64,000 nt of DNA from positions 3,121,001 through 3,185,000 of the forward strand of contig NZ_CP102288.1 of the NCBI RefSeq assembly GCF_025151535.1, in the 5' to 3' direction. A program made the translations under genes and the position numbers. Position 1 is the first letter of the stretch, and every line of letters starts with the position of its first letter. Shown here one piece after another: positions 24,300 through 32,906 of the stretch. The notes under the pieces were generated by a model. That model searched no databases and was not told the origin of the DNA. It was given only the letters and a program-made list of their open reading frames with translations. The DNA is from Segatella copri DSM 18205. Its GTDB lineage: Bacteria; Bacteroidota; Bacteroidia; Bacteroidales; Bacteroidaceae.

Positions 24300-25295
24300 A
24301 TGGAAAATAGCAAGAGAACGATAGCCATCGTATGTGGTGGTGATTCTTCTGAGCACGACGTATCATTGCGCTCAGGACAGGGTTTGTACTCTTTCTTTGA
24401 TAAAGAGCGCTACAATATTTATCTCGTCGATGTGAAGGGCACCGACTGGCATGTTGCTTTGGATAATGGTGAGACTATCGAGATTGACAAGAACGATTTT
24501 TCTTTCGTTATGAACGGCAAGCATGTCTATTTCGATTATGCTTATATCACCATCCACGGACAGCCTGGTGAGAATGGTGTGATGCAGGGCTACTTCGACC
24601 TCATCCATCTGCCATACTCTACAAGCGGTGTTCTGGTAGAGGCAATGACTTTTGATAAGTATGTGCTCAATAATTATCTGCGCGGTTTCGGTATAAACGT
24701 AGCAGACAGTATCTTGCTCCGTCGCGGTGAAGCTTATGATGAAGAAGAGATTGCCAAGCGCATCGGTATGCCTTGTTTCGTAAAGCCTGCTGCTGACGGC
24801 AGTAGCTTTGGTGTGAGCAAGGTGAAGAATGCTGACCAGCTGGCTCCAGCCCTCCGTGTGGCTTTCATGGAGAGCAATGAGGTAATGATCGAGGGCTTCC
24901 TTGATGGTACAGAGATTTCACAGGGTATCTACAAGACAGCCGAGAAGACTGTTGTACTGCCAGCTACAGAGGTGGTTACTACCAACGAGTTCTTCGATTA
25001 CGATGCCAAGTATAACGGTCAGGTACAGGAAATCACTCCAGCCCGTCTCTCTCCAGAGACTGCAGAAGAGGTTGCCAAGACTACATCCCGCATCTACGAC
25101 ATTCTTCATGCCAACGGTATCATCCGTATCGACTATATCATCTCTAAGGATAAGGATGGTAAAGACAAGGTGAACATGCTGGAGATCAATACCACTCCAG
25201 GTATGACCGTTACCAGTTTCATTCCTCAGCAGGTTCGTGCAGCAGGTCTTGATATCAAGGATGTGCTCAGCGAAATTGTGGAGAATCAGTTCTAA
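24300..25295 (+). CDS. ddl: D-alanine--D-alanine ligase
   Basis: The 331-residue ATP-grasp enzyme starts MENSKRTIAIVCGGDSSEHD. It has the serine/glycine loop PAADGSSFGVSKV, the lid region, and MLEINTTPGMTVTSFIPQQ with Mg/phosphate ligands. It makes D-Ala-D-Ala for MurF. The ATG lies 5 nt after the rluD stop, so the two are co-translated; an upstream in-frame GTG inside rluD is rejected. No sign of a VanA-type D-lactate variant was examined in detail. Confidence 0.96.
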   Translation: MENSKRTIAIVCGGDSSEHDVSLRSGQGLYSFFDKERYNIYLVDVKGTDWHVALDNGETIEIDKNDFSFVMNGKHVYFDYAYITIHGQPGENGVMQGYFDLIHLPYSTSGVLVEAMTFDKYVLNNYLRGFGINVADSILLRRGEAYDEEEIAKRIGMPCFVKPAADGSSFGVSKVKNADQLAPALRVAFMESNEVMIEGFLDGTEISQGIYKTAEKTVVLPATEVVTTNEFFDYDAKYNGQVQEITPARLSPETAEEVAKTTSRIYDILHANGIIRIDYIISKDKDGKDKVNMLEINTTPGMTVTSFIPQQVRAAGLDIKDVLSEIVENQF

Positions 25296-25301
25296 TAATT
25301 G

Positions 25302-25398
25302 GGGAATTTATAGAAGTTAAGGGAATTTATAGAAGTTAAGGGACAATAGTTTTGAAGCCTATAGGTGTGGTAAAAAGCATTTGTCCCTTAACTTCCCA
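25302..25398. repeat. 19-bp tandem repeat plus inverted copy after ddl
   Basis: GGGAATTTATAGAAGTTAA occurs twice in direct tandem (25302-25320, 25321-25339), starting 6 nt after the ddl stop. AAGTTAAGGGACAA (25333-25346) then pairs with TTGTCCCTTAACTT (25381-25394), a 14-bp stem that could terminate transcription. Confidence 0.9.
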
Positions 25399-25460
25399 AA
25401 CGACCATAGGGAGTGATAACTTCTCTTTACTTCTCTAACTTCCCATAAAAATATAAAGTT

Positions 25461-26609
25461 ATGAAGATCCCTCAAGAATTTGATACCATCCGTCCTTGGG
25501 AGCCTGAAGATCTCCCAGAGGTATTCGACCGTTTGCTTTCAAACGATCAGTTTAAACAAGTGCTTGCCTATCTCTATCCACAAGTACCTTTCGAGATGAT
25601 TGCCCAGAAGTTGAAGGCATGTAAGACCAATCTGGATTTCCAGCTGGCTTTTGCTTACGATTTTGTTCATGGCATTCTGAAGAAGGCAGCAACAGGCTGC
25701 GAGATGGATTGCACATCGCTCGATAATACCCGTAATTATACTTTCATCAGTAATCACCGTGATATCGTGCTCGATTCAGCCATTCTCGATGTCCTTCTTG
25801 TCGATAATGGTTTTAAGACCACCTGTGAGATAGCTATCGGCGATAATCTCCTTTCTCTTCCTTGGGTCAAGGGCCTGGTACGTGTCAACAAGGCGTTTAT
25901 CGTAGAGCGTGCCCTGAGCATGCGACAGATGCTGATGTCGAGCAAGCGCCTCTCTGACTATATGCATTTCGCCATCAAGGAGAAGAACGAGAACATCTGG
26001 ATAGCCCAGCGCGAGGGTAGGGCCAAGGACAGTAATGACCGCACCCAGAAGAGTATCCTCCAGATGATGTCGATGGGAGGCGAGGGTAGCATTATCGACC
26101 GCCTGAAACAACTTCATCTCGTACCGCTCTCTATCAGTTACGAATATGATCCATGCGATTTCCTGAAGGCAAAGGAGTTCCAGCAGAAGCGCGATAATGC
26201 CGATTGGAAGAAGGGACCAATGGATGACCTGGTAAGCATGCAGACCGGTATCTTCGGTTATAAGGGTCATGTGCATTATCATGCAGCTCCATGTCTTGAT
26301 GATTATCTGGACAGTCTTGATCCTGATATGCCTAAGCAGGATATATATAATAAGGTAGCCGCCTACATGGATGAGCAGATATTCAAGAACTACCGCCTCT
26401 ATCCGGGCAACTATGTGGCTCTTGATTTGCTTGAAAACTCAACTGCTCATCAGGCTGAATATACTGCCGAAGATAAGGCAAAATTTGAAAAATATATGGC
26501 TGGTCAGCTTGCGAAAATTGACCTTCCAAATAAGGATGAAGCTTACTTGAGAGAGAAATTTCTCGAGATGTATGCTAATCCTGTACGTAATTACCTTGCT
26601 GCTCAATAG
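25461..26609 (+). CDS. PlsC-like glycerolipid acyltransferase family protein
   Basis: A 382-residue protein with the acyltransferase motif ISNHRDIVLD (about 96-105; five residues between His and Asp instead of the usual four) and a second block IWIAQREGRAKDS (about 173-185) that matches the EGxxR motif of lysophosphatidate acyltransferases. An ordered C-terminal extension of about 170 residues is typical of Bacteroidetes members. No TM helix is obvious. It probably acylates a glycerol-phosphate or similar lipid at the membrane. The exact acceptor is not known. The sequence TATATAATAAGG occurs inside it (26344-26355). Confidence 0.85.
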   Translation: MKIPQEFDTIRPWEPEDLPEVFDRLLSNDQFKQVLAYLYPQVPFEMIAQKLKACKTNLDFQLAFAYDFVHGILKKAATGCEMDCTSLDNTRNYTFISNHRDIVLDSAILDVLLVDNGFKTTCEIAIGDNLLSLPWVKGLVRVNKAFIVERALSMRQMLMSSKRLSDYMHFAIKEKNENIWIAQREGRAKDSNDRTQKSILQMMSMGGEGSIIDRLKQLHLVPLSISYEYDPCDFLKAKEFQQKRDNADWKKGPMDDLVSMQTGIFGYKGHVHYHAAPCLDDYLDSLDPDMPKQDIYNKVAAYMDEQIFKNYRLYPGNYVALDLLENSTAHQAEYTAEDKAKFEKYMAGQLAKIDLPNKDEAYLREKFLEMYANPVRNYLAAQ

Positions 26610-27110
26610 CGGCACGGTAATACTTTTTCTGTTTGATGATGTTGGAAACTGTTATTATCTGCCTGTTTTAATCAGACTCCTAATTGGTAATTCATAAGCT
26701 GTTTAAGGCAGACTGTTAACTGGCAAACCACAGACAGCCTACTGGCGCTATAGCCGCTAGTGGACTGTTCGCCTAGAACAGCCTTCCCCTTTGCCTTTGT
26801 TTCGTTTTTATGCGAAGCTTACGAAGAAATACTCTTCACTCTTCACCTTTCGCTCGGAATCCCCTGTGTTTATCGGCATTCCGGGCGGTGAAGAGTATTC
26901 GGGCACTCTTCACCTACTCTTCACCACTCTTCACCTCTCTGTTTCGGCGGATTTGCGTATCTTCTTACGCCTCGATGCCTCGTGCCTTGGTGAAGAGTGG
27001 TGAAGAGTGGGTGAAGAGTCGCTGATAACTCTTCACCCCTTGAAACGCCCTGTTTATGGGCGTTTCAGAGCATAAGGTGAAGAGTGAAGAGTTTCTGACG
27101 GAATAGGTCT

Positions 27111-27145
27111 AAGCCCCGACTGCCGTCCAGCAGTCGGGGCTTTTC
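27111..27145 (+). terminator. GC-rich terminator hairpin
   Basis: AGCCCCGACTG (27112-27122) pairs with CAGTCGGGGCT (27131-27141), followed by TTT. It sits well away from any intact gene end. Confidence 0.8.
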
Positions 27146-27241
27146 GTAGCATTATGTTAGCAGGATTTGACTTTTATTGCTTTTCTTCTGTACTATCTTG
27201 TTGAATGTATGTTTTTGTTTGGAAGTTACAATATTTTATTG

Positions 27242-27249
27242 TAACTTTG
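27242..27249 (+). promoter_or_regulatory. -7 box TAACTTTG before the decayed gene
   Basis: TAnnTTTG box 51 nt before the ATG at 27300, suggesting the pseudogene once had a normal promoter. Confidence 0.6.
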
Positions 27250-27299
27250 TACGGGTATAAGGAAAGTTCTAAATCGTCCACGGGTGTTGTGGAAAGAAC

Positions 27300-27685
27300 A
27301 TGAATTTAAAATATAATCTCATGAAGAATTTGATGATAAAAACTTGGAAACCGCTGCTGTCGCTGCTCTTCGGTGTGGCGGTCGTGATATTCTGGGCAGT
27401 GCCATCGATAGCTGGCACAACTGGAGCAGGGATTCCCATTGGTTTGTCTTTACATCCCGCCGCGGTGACGGCCTCTATACCCGTCTTTATCTCGCCTGCA
27501 TCGATGACAAGGGCAATGTAAGCAAGCCGTTCCTGTTGCCACAGCGCAATCCGAAGAAGTACTACGATGAGTTGCTGGATTCCTATAATACCCCTGATTT
27601 CACATCCAAGCCAGTAGAGCTGGATGCCCGTGCGGCAGGAAATGAAATCATGAGTGATAAGAGGATTCCGACAAAGGTTAGATAA
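27300..27685 (+). pseudogene. Remnant of a TolB/WD40-like periplasmic protein with a large internal deletion
   Basis: The first frame (from 27300) gives an N-terminal signal-like segment, MKNLMIKTWKPLLSLLFGVA and onward, then turns to nonsense. A second frame carries SWHNWSRDSHWFVFTSRRGD and then KPFLLPQRNPKKYYDELLDS up to 27685, which resembles the C-terminus of Bacteroidales TolB-type beta-propeller (PD40) proteins. The join is near 27395-27410. So the 5' and 3' ends survive out of frame, and the propeller body is gone. No function is expected. Confidence 0.7.
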
Positions 27686-27703
27686 CGGAATCTTTATAAT
27701 TCC

Positions 27704-28771
27704 TTATTCTGTAGAACATAATTCCTTCCCTGCAATGCATTCCATTTCTATCAACCAGCCGGGGCGGCATACTTTTGCCTCCACGATGATGCGGGGTATT
27801 TGTGGATAAAACTGCTGCATCAATTTGGCAACCGTATGATAGTCGGAGATGTCGCGCAGATAGATGATGAAGTATTGGATATCATTCATCGTGGCATCGC
27901 CATCTTTCAGCAGGGCGCCGATGTTCTCAAGCAGTCTGCCGGTCTGGCGCACGATGTCTCCTTCATAGACCACATCTCCATGCTTGTCGATACTGGCTGT
28001 ACCGGAGATGAAGTATTGTTGCTTGAACTGCTGGCTTACTTCTGGATGGAGAGTATGGGTAGGTAGCGTAAGCCGGGTTCCTCGTTCGAAGGCTACTCCA
28101 TATTCATGGGTAGGATTCAGATGTTCGAGTGCCTGAAGATACTTCTTGTCCTCTTCCTTGATATGGGGGATGGTGAGGAAGTCGATGGCTACAGCTGCAT
28201 GGCGTACCGGAGTGGCGCCACCGATACTTGTGCTGGCGATGTAGTGGGTGTCTGCTGTCAATCCCTCTTTATCGAAGATGTCATTACGGGCTTCTACTAC
28301 GCCTTGATAGTTTACATCGATGTTGGTGACGTATATCCAGGTGCGAATCAGGTTGCGTTCCATTGTCATATCCGTACCTTCGATAGTCTTCAGGTATTTA
28401 TTGAAGAGAAGACGGGTCTGTTCGTACGAATCCTTTCCCTTAGCCTCCTCCTCTGTAAGGCGAAGACTGTGAAAGAGAATGGAAGTCTGGGAGTCCGTTG
28501 TCTTGATTAGCAGACTCACCTTGCTGCCATTCAGTGGAGTCTGTTCCACGATAGTGAGGTTTGCGCCTTTCAGAAACTCCTGATAAAGGAGAGATTCTTC
28601 TAACTCTTTTATCTGGTTCTGGGCGTCGCTGAGGAATACCTTACAATATTGCAAGGTACGGTTTTCCAGTTTCTCTGTATCGAGAAAGTTACCTAGTTTT
28701 AGATACAGAAAGTTAAGGCGATCATTGAATGAACCCTTAGCTTCTGGTGAAAGTATTATGTATTTGTCCAT
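27704..28771 (-). CDS. RidA-domain (YjgF/UK114 superfamily) protein, two-domain form
   Basis: The ATG at 28771 (MDKYIILSPEAKGSFNDRL) gives 355 residues. An upstream extension would overlap the argF' stop and the promoter. The C-terminal about 110 residues match RidA (FISGTASIDKHGDVVYEGDI..., then IPRIIVEAKVCRPGWLIEME). The N-terminal part looks like a second, diverged copy. RidA proteins deaminate reactive enamines and imines, but long two-domain forms also occur as chorismate-derived or uncharacterised enzymes. Catalytic Arg equivalents were not verified. Confidence 0.8.
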   Translation of the reverse strand: MDKYIILSPEAKGSFNDRLNFLYLKLGNFLDTEKLENRTLQYCKVFLSDAQNQIKELEESLLYQEFLKGANLTIVEQTPLNGSKVSLLIKTTDSQTSILFHSLRLTEEEAKGKDSYEQTRLLFNKYLKTIEGTDMTMERNLIRTWIYVTNIDVNYQGVVEARNDIFDKEGLTADTHYIASTSIGGATPVRHAAVAIDFLTIPHIKEEDKKYLQALEHLNPTHEYGVAFERGTRLTLPTHTLHPEVSQQFKQQYFISGTASIDKHGDVVYEGDIVRQTGRLLENIGALLKDGDATMNDIQYFIIYLRDISDYHTVAKLMQQFYPQIPRIIVEAKVCRPGWLIEMECIAGKELCSTE

Positions 28772-28794
28772 CTCGTTTTTCTTTTTTTCGGCAG

Positions 28795-28802
28795 CAAAGG
28801 TA
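28795..28802 (-). promoter_or_regulatory. -7 box (TACCTTTG) of the RidA-domain gene
   Basis: CAAAGGTA on the plus strand, 23 nt from the ATG at 28771. It supports that start. Confidence 0.7.
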
Positions 28803-28952
28803 CGGATAATATCTGAGATATAAGAATATAGACAGGATGAAATGATAAAAATACCGAGATATGGGGATAGGAACAGGCTGGATAGAACGGAAAAGAGGGA
28901 AATAAAGGCTTGTTTTCCTTCACTTCCCCCTATCTTTTTCTTATTTCCTGCT

Positions 28953-29915
28953 TTAGAGTGATTCGAGCATACGCTTGATGACCACCTCGGCTGAAATCTC
29001 ACGGTTGGCTGCCTCTGGAATCACCAGACTGTTCTTGCTTTCAATGACATCATCGGTTACAATCAAGCCACGGCGAACTGGCAGGCAGTGCATGAAGCAA
29101 CCATCGTTGGTCCAGCTCATGTGCTCCTCGTCGATGGTCCAGCTCATATCCTTGCTCAGAATTTCGCCATACTGTGCTGGGTCTTTCACGCCCGGACAGC
29201 TCCAGTTCTTGGCATAAACGAAGTCTGCACCTTCCAGAGCCTTCTTCTGGTTGTACTCTACCTTGGCATTGCCTACGAACTTAGGATCGAGTTCGTATCC
29301 CTCAGGGTGAGTAACCACGAAATCTACATCGGCTGCATTCATCCACTGGGCGAATGAGTTTGGCACAGCCTGAGGCAAGGCACGGCAATGAGGAGCCCAG
29401 GTCAGGACTACCTTAGGACGAGCCACCTTCTTATGCTCCTCGATGGTGATGAGGTCGGCAAATGCCTGGAGTGGATGAACGGTAGCTGTCTCCATAGCGA
29501 AGACTGGGCGGCCGCTGTACTTTACAAACTGGTTGACGATGGTCTCGGCATAATCGTAGTCACGGTCTTTCAAACCGGCAAAGCTACGAACACCGATAAG
29601 GTCGCAGAAGCTACCCATCACAGGGATTGCCTCCAGCAGGTGCTCGCTCTTGTCGCCATCCATGATAACGCCACGCTCTGTCTCCAGTTTCCATGCACCG
29701 GCATTCACATCAAGCACGATAACATTCATGCCCAGGTTCATCGCAGCCTTCTGTGTACTCAGTCGGGTACGGAGACTGTTATTGAAGAATATCATCAGCA
29801 AGGTTTTGTTCTTGCCCAACTCCTGATAACCGAAACGGTTTGCTTTCACTTCCTGTGCCTCGGCGAGCGCTGCTTTCAGGTCGCCAAGGTCTTCAACATT
29901 AAAGAATGTCTTCAT
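28953..29915 (-). CDS. argF': N-acylornithine (probably succinylornithine) carbamoyltransferase
   Basis: The 320-residue protein matches the Bacteroides N-succinyl-L-ornithine carbamoyltransferase closely: FFNNSLRTRLSTQ for carbamoyl phosphate (about 43-55), ETATVHPLQAFADL and FMHCLPVRR. It acts in arginine synthesis. In the B. fragilis enzyme (recalled from memory) residue 90 is Pro and governs succinyl preference, while acetyl-specific relatives have Glu. Here the aligned residue is Ser (DGDKSEHLL). So it is of this family, but its exact acyl preference is not settled by that residue. It is followed upstream by proA on the same strand. Confidence 0.93.
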   Translation of the reverse strand: MKTFFNVEDLGDLKAALAEAQEVKANRFGYQELGKNKTLLMIFFNNSLRTRLSTQKAAMNLGMNVIVLDVNAGAWKLETERGVIMDGDKSEHLLEAIPVMGSFCDLIGVRSFAGLKDRDYDYAETIVNQFVKYSGRPVFAMETATVHPLQAFADLITIEEHKKVARPKVVLTWAPHCRALPQAVPNSFAQWMNAADVDFVVTHPEGYELDPKFVGNAKVEYNQKKALEGADFVYAKNWSCPGVKDPAQYGEILSKDMSWTIDEEHMSWTNDGCFMHCLPVRRGLIVTDDVIESKNSLVIPEAANREISAEVVIKRMLESL

Positions 29916-29984
29916 TGTTATTTCGTTTTTTATTTGTTATTTCTGATATATATTGCTCTTGAATCTTTCTTCTTGAATCTTGAT

Positions 29985-30070
29985 GTTTGCAAAGTTTGCA
30001 TGCAAACCTTGCAAACATGGCAGAAACTAAGACTTGGTACGGAGAGGGTACGGAGCAGGTACGGAGCGGG
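29985..30070. repeat. 32-bp near-perfect palindrome and 12-bp direct repeats between proA and argF'
   Basis: Arms GTTTGCAAaGTTTGCA (29985-30000) and TGCAAACcTTGCAAAC (30001-30016) form a palindrome with internal GTTTGCATGCAAAC. Right of it, GGTACGGAG-based units of about 12 bp occur three times (about 30036-30070). The palindrome lies in the argF' leader and could be an operator or part of a terminator for proA. Confidence 0.8.
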
Positions 30071-30075
30071 TCTTG

Positions 30076-31362
30076 TTAGGCTCTTGTCTGTCCCTGACCT
30101 GTAATCAACCACTTGTAGGTGGTAATCTCTTCTAGCGCCATTGGTCCGCGGGCTCCAAGCTTTTGGGTACTGATGCCAATCTCTGCGCCCAATCCGAACT
30201 GTGCGCCATCGGTGAAACTGGTTGGAGCATTCACATAAACGCAGGCTGCATCTACCATCGCCTGGAACTTCTTCTGGGCAGTTTCATTGTTGGAAACAAT
30301 GCTCTCGCTATGTCCGCTTCCGTAAGTGGCGATATGGTCGAGTGCTTCATCTTCTGAAACAACGGTTTTGATGCCCATCTGCATGCTGAGCCATTCGGTG
30401 TTCCAGATACTCTTCACGTTGGCATCAGCCTCTTTCATCTTCGCTTCGCTTTCCTCTGCCTTATATAATAAGGTGTCAGGATAGTGTCCCTTTAAGGCTT
30501 CGTAAGCCTTGGCATCTGCATGAATCTTGGTCTGTTTCTCGGCGAGTCCCTCGCAGAGAGCAGGGAGGTCGCTTAATCTGTTTTCGTGAATCAGCAGACA
30601 GTCGAGCGCATTGCATACGCTCACTCTTCGGCACTTGGCATTGGTGATGATGCGCTTGCCCATCTCCAGGTCGCCATCCTTGTCGAAGTAACAATGTACC
30701 ACGCCGGCTCCGGTTTCGATAACCGGAACTTTGGCAGTATCACGGACGAAGTTGATGAGCTTCTTTCCTCCACGAGGAATACAGAGGTCAATATAGCCCA
30801 CGGCATTCAGCATTTCGCCGGTAGCTTCATGGGTAGCAGGGAGCAGTGTAACAACATTCGGATCAATACCAAAAGTTATCAACACCCTGTGGATAAGTTC
30901 GACACCCGCTGAGTTTGAGGCGTTTGCATCCTTACCACCTTTCAGTACGCACGCATTTCCACTCTTGAAACAGAGTGAGAAAACATCGTAAGTCACATTA
31001 GGACGGGCTTCATAAATCATGCCGATAACTCCGAATGGAACGGCTACTCGCTGCAGATGCAAACCATTTTCGAGTGTTTTGTCTTTGAGAACTCTTCCGA
31101 GCGGTGAGGGCAGGGTACTTACGTGTCGCATATCCGAAGCAATATCCTGGAGTCGCTGCTCTGTGAGTTGCAATCGGTCGTAGAGCGGGTTCGCCTTGTC
31201 CATCTTCGCCAGGTCTTCTGCGTTCGCTGCAAGGAGCGCAGGAGTCTCTGCGATGATAGCGTCAGCCACCGCCTTTAGCACTTCATTACGTTGTTCGTCG
31301 CTGAGCAAGCCCAGTGTCTTGCTAGCTGCCTTCACTTTTTGGAAAGTCTCTTTCAGTTCCAT
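30076..31362 (-). CDS. proA: Gamma-glutamyl phosphate reductase
   Basis: The 428-residue aldehyde-dehydrogenase-fold enzyme makes glutamate semialdehyde for proline. It has [27 protein letters not shown], the catalytic Cys region ([19 protein letters not shown]) and the C-terminal [15 protein letters not shown]. In other bacteria and other Bacteroidetes it normally adjoins proB; here proB is at 43661, 12.3 kb upstream on the same strand. One TATATAATAAGG motif lies inside it (30462-30473). argF' lies 160 nt downstream. Confidence 0.96.
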   Translation of the reverse strand: MELKETFQKVKAASKTLGLLSDEQRNEVLKAVADAIIAETPALLAANAEDLAKMDKANPLYDRLQLTEQRLQDIASDMRHVSTLPSPLGRVLKDKTLENGLHLQRVAVPFGVIGMIYEARPNVTYDVFSLCFKSGNACVLKGGKDANASNSAGVELIHRVLITFGIDPNVVTLLPATHEATGEMLNAVGYIDLCIPRGGKKLINFVRDTAKVPVIETGAGVVHCYFDKDGDLEMGKRIITNAKCRRVSVCNALDCLLIHENRLSDLPALCEGLAEKQTKIHADAKAYEALKGHYPDTLLYKAEESEAKMKEADANVKSIWNTEWLSMQMGIKTVVSEDEALDHIATYGSGHSESIVSNNETAQKKFQAMVDAACVYVNAPTSFTDGAQFGLGAEIGISTQKLGARGPMALEEITTYKWLITGQGQTRA

Positions 31363-31422
31363 TTGCTATTTCCTTTCTTATTTTTATGATAAGATATTTT
31401 GTAATGTGTTACGAGTTCCCTC

Positions 31423-31734
31423 TTAACAACGGCAAAGGTAAGCATAAATATCGGAAATTGCAAACTTTATGCAAGAAAAAGTGATGATTTTATAGATAAA
31501 TGGATAGTTATACGGAAAATGAGATTTAAAAAGGTCAGGCAGCGCCTGACCTTTTGGGGGTAGCAAAGAAGATTCAGCAGACAGTGTCTGCTGTTTTTGC
31601 TTTTTGAATTCTTCAGACAGTGTCTGAAGAATTGTTAACTCTTTGAATTTCAGGTAGAACTTCTTGAAATTCATGATGTTTGTCTCCGAGAATCCTTTTC
31701 CGAATTCTATCGCAGAAATACTCAGAACTTTCAT
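31423..31734 (-). pseudogene. Fragment of a DUF1016 (YhcG-type) nuclease-domain protein
   Basis: The 103-residue frame contains EFGKGFSETNIMNFKKFYLK and ILQTLSEEF, which match the N-terminal DUF1016 domain (..FGKGFS.SNL..MRKFYL.., QTLS) of PDDEXK-family YhcG proteins. The rest of the domain and the nuclease part are absent. The frame runs on through palindromic DNA. It is a broken remnant near proA and marks the edge of the accessory region. Confidence 0.6.
31529..31633. repeat. Three consecutive palindromes
   Basis: AAAAGGTCAGGC-GCCTGACCTTTT (31529-31555), CAGCAGACAGTGTCTGCTG (31576-31594) and a 27-bp palindrome (31607-31633, arms AATTCTTCAGACA around one G). The last two share the core CAGACAGTGTCTG. 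They lie within the DUF1016 remnant. Confidence 0.88.
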
Positions 31735-31856
31735 ATCCTTTGGTAAATGAAAAGATTTTCTAATTTCTTGTTACTTAGTTTTATACGCCATTACATCTTT
31801 TGTGTTACAGCCTTATTGTAAAGGCAAAGGTACAACTGTTTCTTGAATATGCAAAA

Positions 31857-31901
31857 GAAAATGGCAGAAAGTTGAGGTACATACTCAACTTTCTGCCATT
31901 T
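31857..31901 (-). terminator. Terminator of the 31919-32389 lipoprotein gene
   Basis: AAATGGCAGAAAGTTGAG (31859-31876) pairs perfectly with CTCAACTTTCTGCCATTT (31884-31901). On the minus strand the hairpin is followed by TTTTCTTTTG. The stop codon is 18 nt away. Confidence 0.9.
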
Positions 31902-31918
31902 ATGATGTAATCTTTTGA

Positions 31919-32389
31919 TTATTTAATCTTCTTGAATGTGATAGTACTAGGATATGAGGCGTTGCCATCCAGATTGTATTTTAAAACCATAGTTGTCGAA
32001 TTAATACTCTGTATGGTATACACATCTAAAACGTTGATGCCATCTTCTTCGTATGTAGTTAATTTGTTGCCTGAGATAGTATAGGCTTCTCCGGAACAAT
32101 CTATTTTCCATTTGTTTCCAGTCCAAAAATACTCATTGAAAGTGCCACCTTGCTTGAATTCGAAAGAGATAGCATCATCAATGTCTATGTCCTGATCTAC
32201 TTTAGCAGGCTTGTCATTTTCATCCCAGTCATAGCCTGTTACATGTGTAGGTTGCCACATTCCAATGATGTATGTCTGGACATCTTCTGGGGAAGGCGTG
32301 TCTTCGTCATCTGAAGAACAAGCAGTGAAAGACACCATTGCAAACAAGGCGAAAAGAATCGCCAAAAGAGAAAAATGTAACTTTTTCAT
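31919..32389 (-). CDS. Lipocalin-like lipoprotein
   Basis: A 156-residue protein with a lipoprotein signal (FAMVSFTAC, then SSDDEDTPSPED). The mature part has IIGMWQPTHVTGYDWDEND followed by beta-rich sequence with ISFEFKQGGTFNEYFWTGN and TTMVLKYNLDG, as in lipocalin-like/DUF5004-type lipoproteins. The acidic residues after the lipid Cys suggest surface export. It resembles the lipoprotein at 4071 in design. It is monocistronic: it has its own terminator and a promoter about 310 nt upstream, giving an unusually long leader. Confidence 0.8.
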   Translation of the reverse strand: MKKLHFSLLAILFALFAMVSFTACSSDDEDTPSPEDVQTYIIGMWQPTHVTGYDWDENDKPAKVDQDIDIDDAISFEFKQGGTFNEYFWTGNKWKIDCSGEAYTISGNKLTTYEEDGINVLDVYTIQSINSTTMVLKYNLDGNASYPSTITFKKIK

Positions 32390-32695
32390 AAAATTTGCCC
32401 GTTATGCCGATAGCTATGCTTTTAATGTTATTAAATTAGTGAACTGGATAGATTGCGAAGCCATCGTTCTACATAACCTACGGATACAAACACGTGGACG
32501 AAACTTGTCCAAATTGCAGCCGTAGGAAAAGCTGATTAGAACAACAAGTAACGCCCACGATATAGCGGACGTTCACTATCTGTCGTTTCTAATGCTCTTT
32601 TTGAAATTTCCTACGTTCCAATTTGCATGACCGAATAGCAAACGCTAATTTAACCATCAAAAATATGGAAGTCCTCACAATAGTGTGATTCGATT
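32390..32695 (-). other. Long 5' leader of the lipoprotein gene, possibly structured RNA
   Basis: The region lies between a full promoter (32703-32733) and the ATG at 32389. On the minus strand it contains CCTACGG (32521-32527 area) and CCGTAGG about 40 nt apart, enclosing GGAC.../...GTCC pairs, and an ACGTCCGC/GTGGGCGT stem around 32550-32575. No credible ORF. It does not match a riboswitch or RNA family I can name. Confidence 0.4.
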
Positions 32696-32702
32696 CCAAC
32701 TG

Positions 32703-32733
32703 CAAAGGTAAGGATAATTCTTGAAATAGCAAA
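32703..32733 (-). promoter_or_regulatory. Promoter (TTTG N19 TACCTTTG) upstream of the lipoprotein leader
   Basis: CAAAGGTA (32703-32710) and CAAA (32730-32733) on the plus strand give a full minus-strand consensus promoter with 19-bp spacing. Confidence 0.8.
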
Positions 32734-32906
32734 ATTAAACCCAGAAATTTAAAGGAAAAATTTTCTTTTTGCCTTGCTTCTGTGCTTTTTAAGTTTGTCT
32801 GCACAGCCCTCTTGCTTATCTTTAAAAGTCAAAGGATAGTTCTATGAAGAACGTTCCTTATTCTCTTATATATTGTTGATGATGTTGTATCACAAGAGAA
32901 TTGTAT

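Larger units (their letters stand above)
26610..27299. repeat. Gene-free repeat region rich in CTCTTCACC / GGTGAAGAG units
   Basis: From about 26828 to 27091 the DNA holds many copies of ACTCTTCACC (about 26830, 26908, 26921, 26931) and inverted GGTGAAGAGT (about 26994, 27002, 27012, 27076), so large foldbacks can form. GAAACGCCCTGTTTATGGGC (hairpin, about 27042-27067) lies within. Short reading frames here run through the repeats and are not convincing. The start of the region (26610-26820) shows only weak hairpins. Confidence 0.85.

Noticed and set aside
26791..27025. Two overlapping plus-strand frames of about 70 codons
   Set aside because: They are made of GTGAAGAG repeat DNA read in two frames.
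32589..32804. 71-codon minus-strand frame
   Set aside because: It overlaps the consensus promoter and the leader of the lipoprotein gene; no family resemblance.
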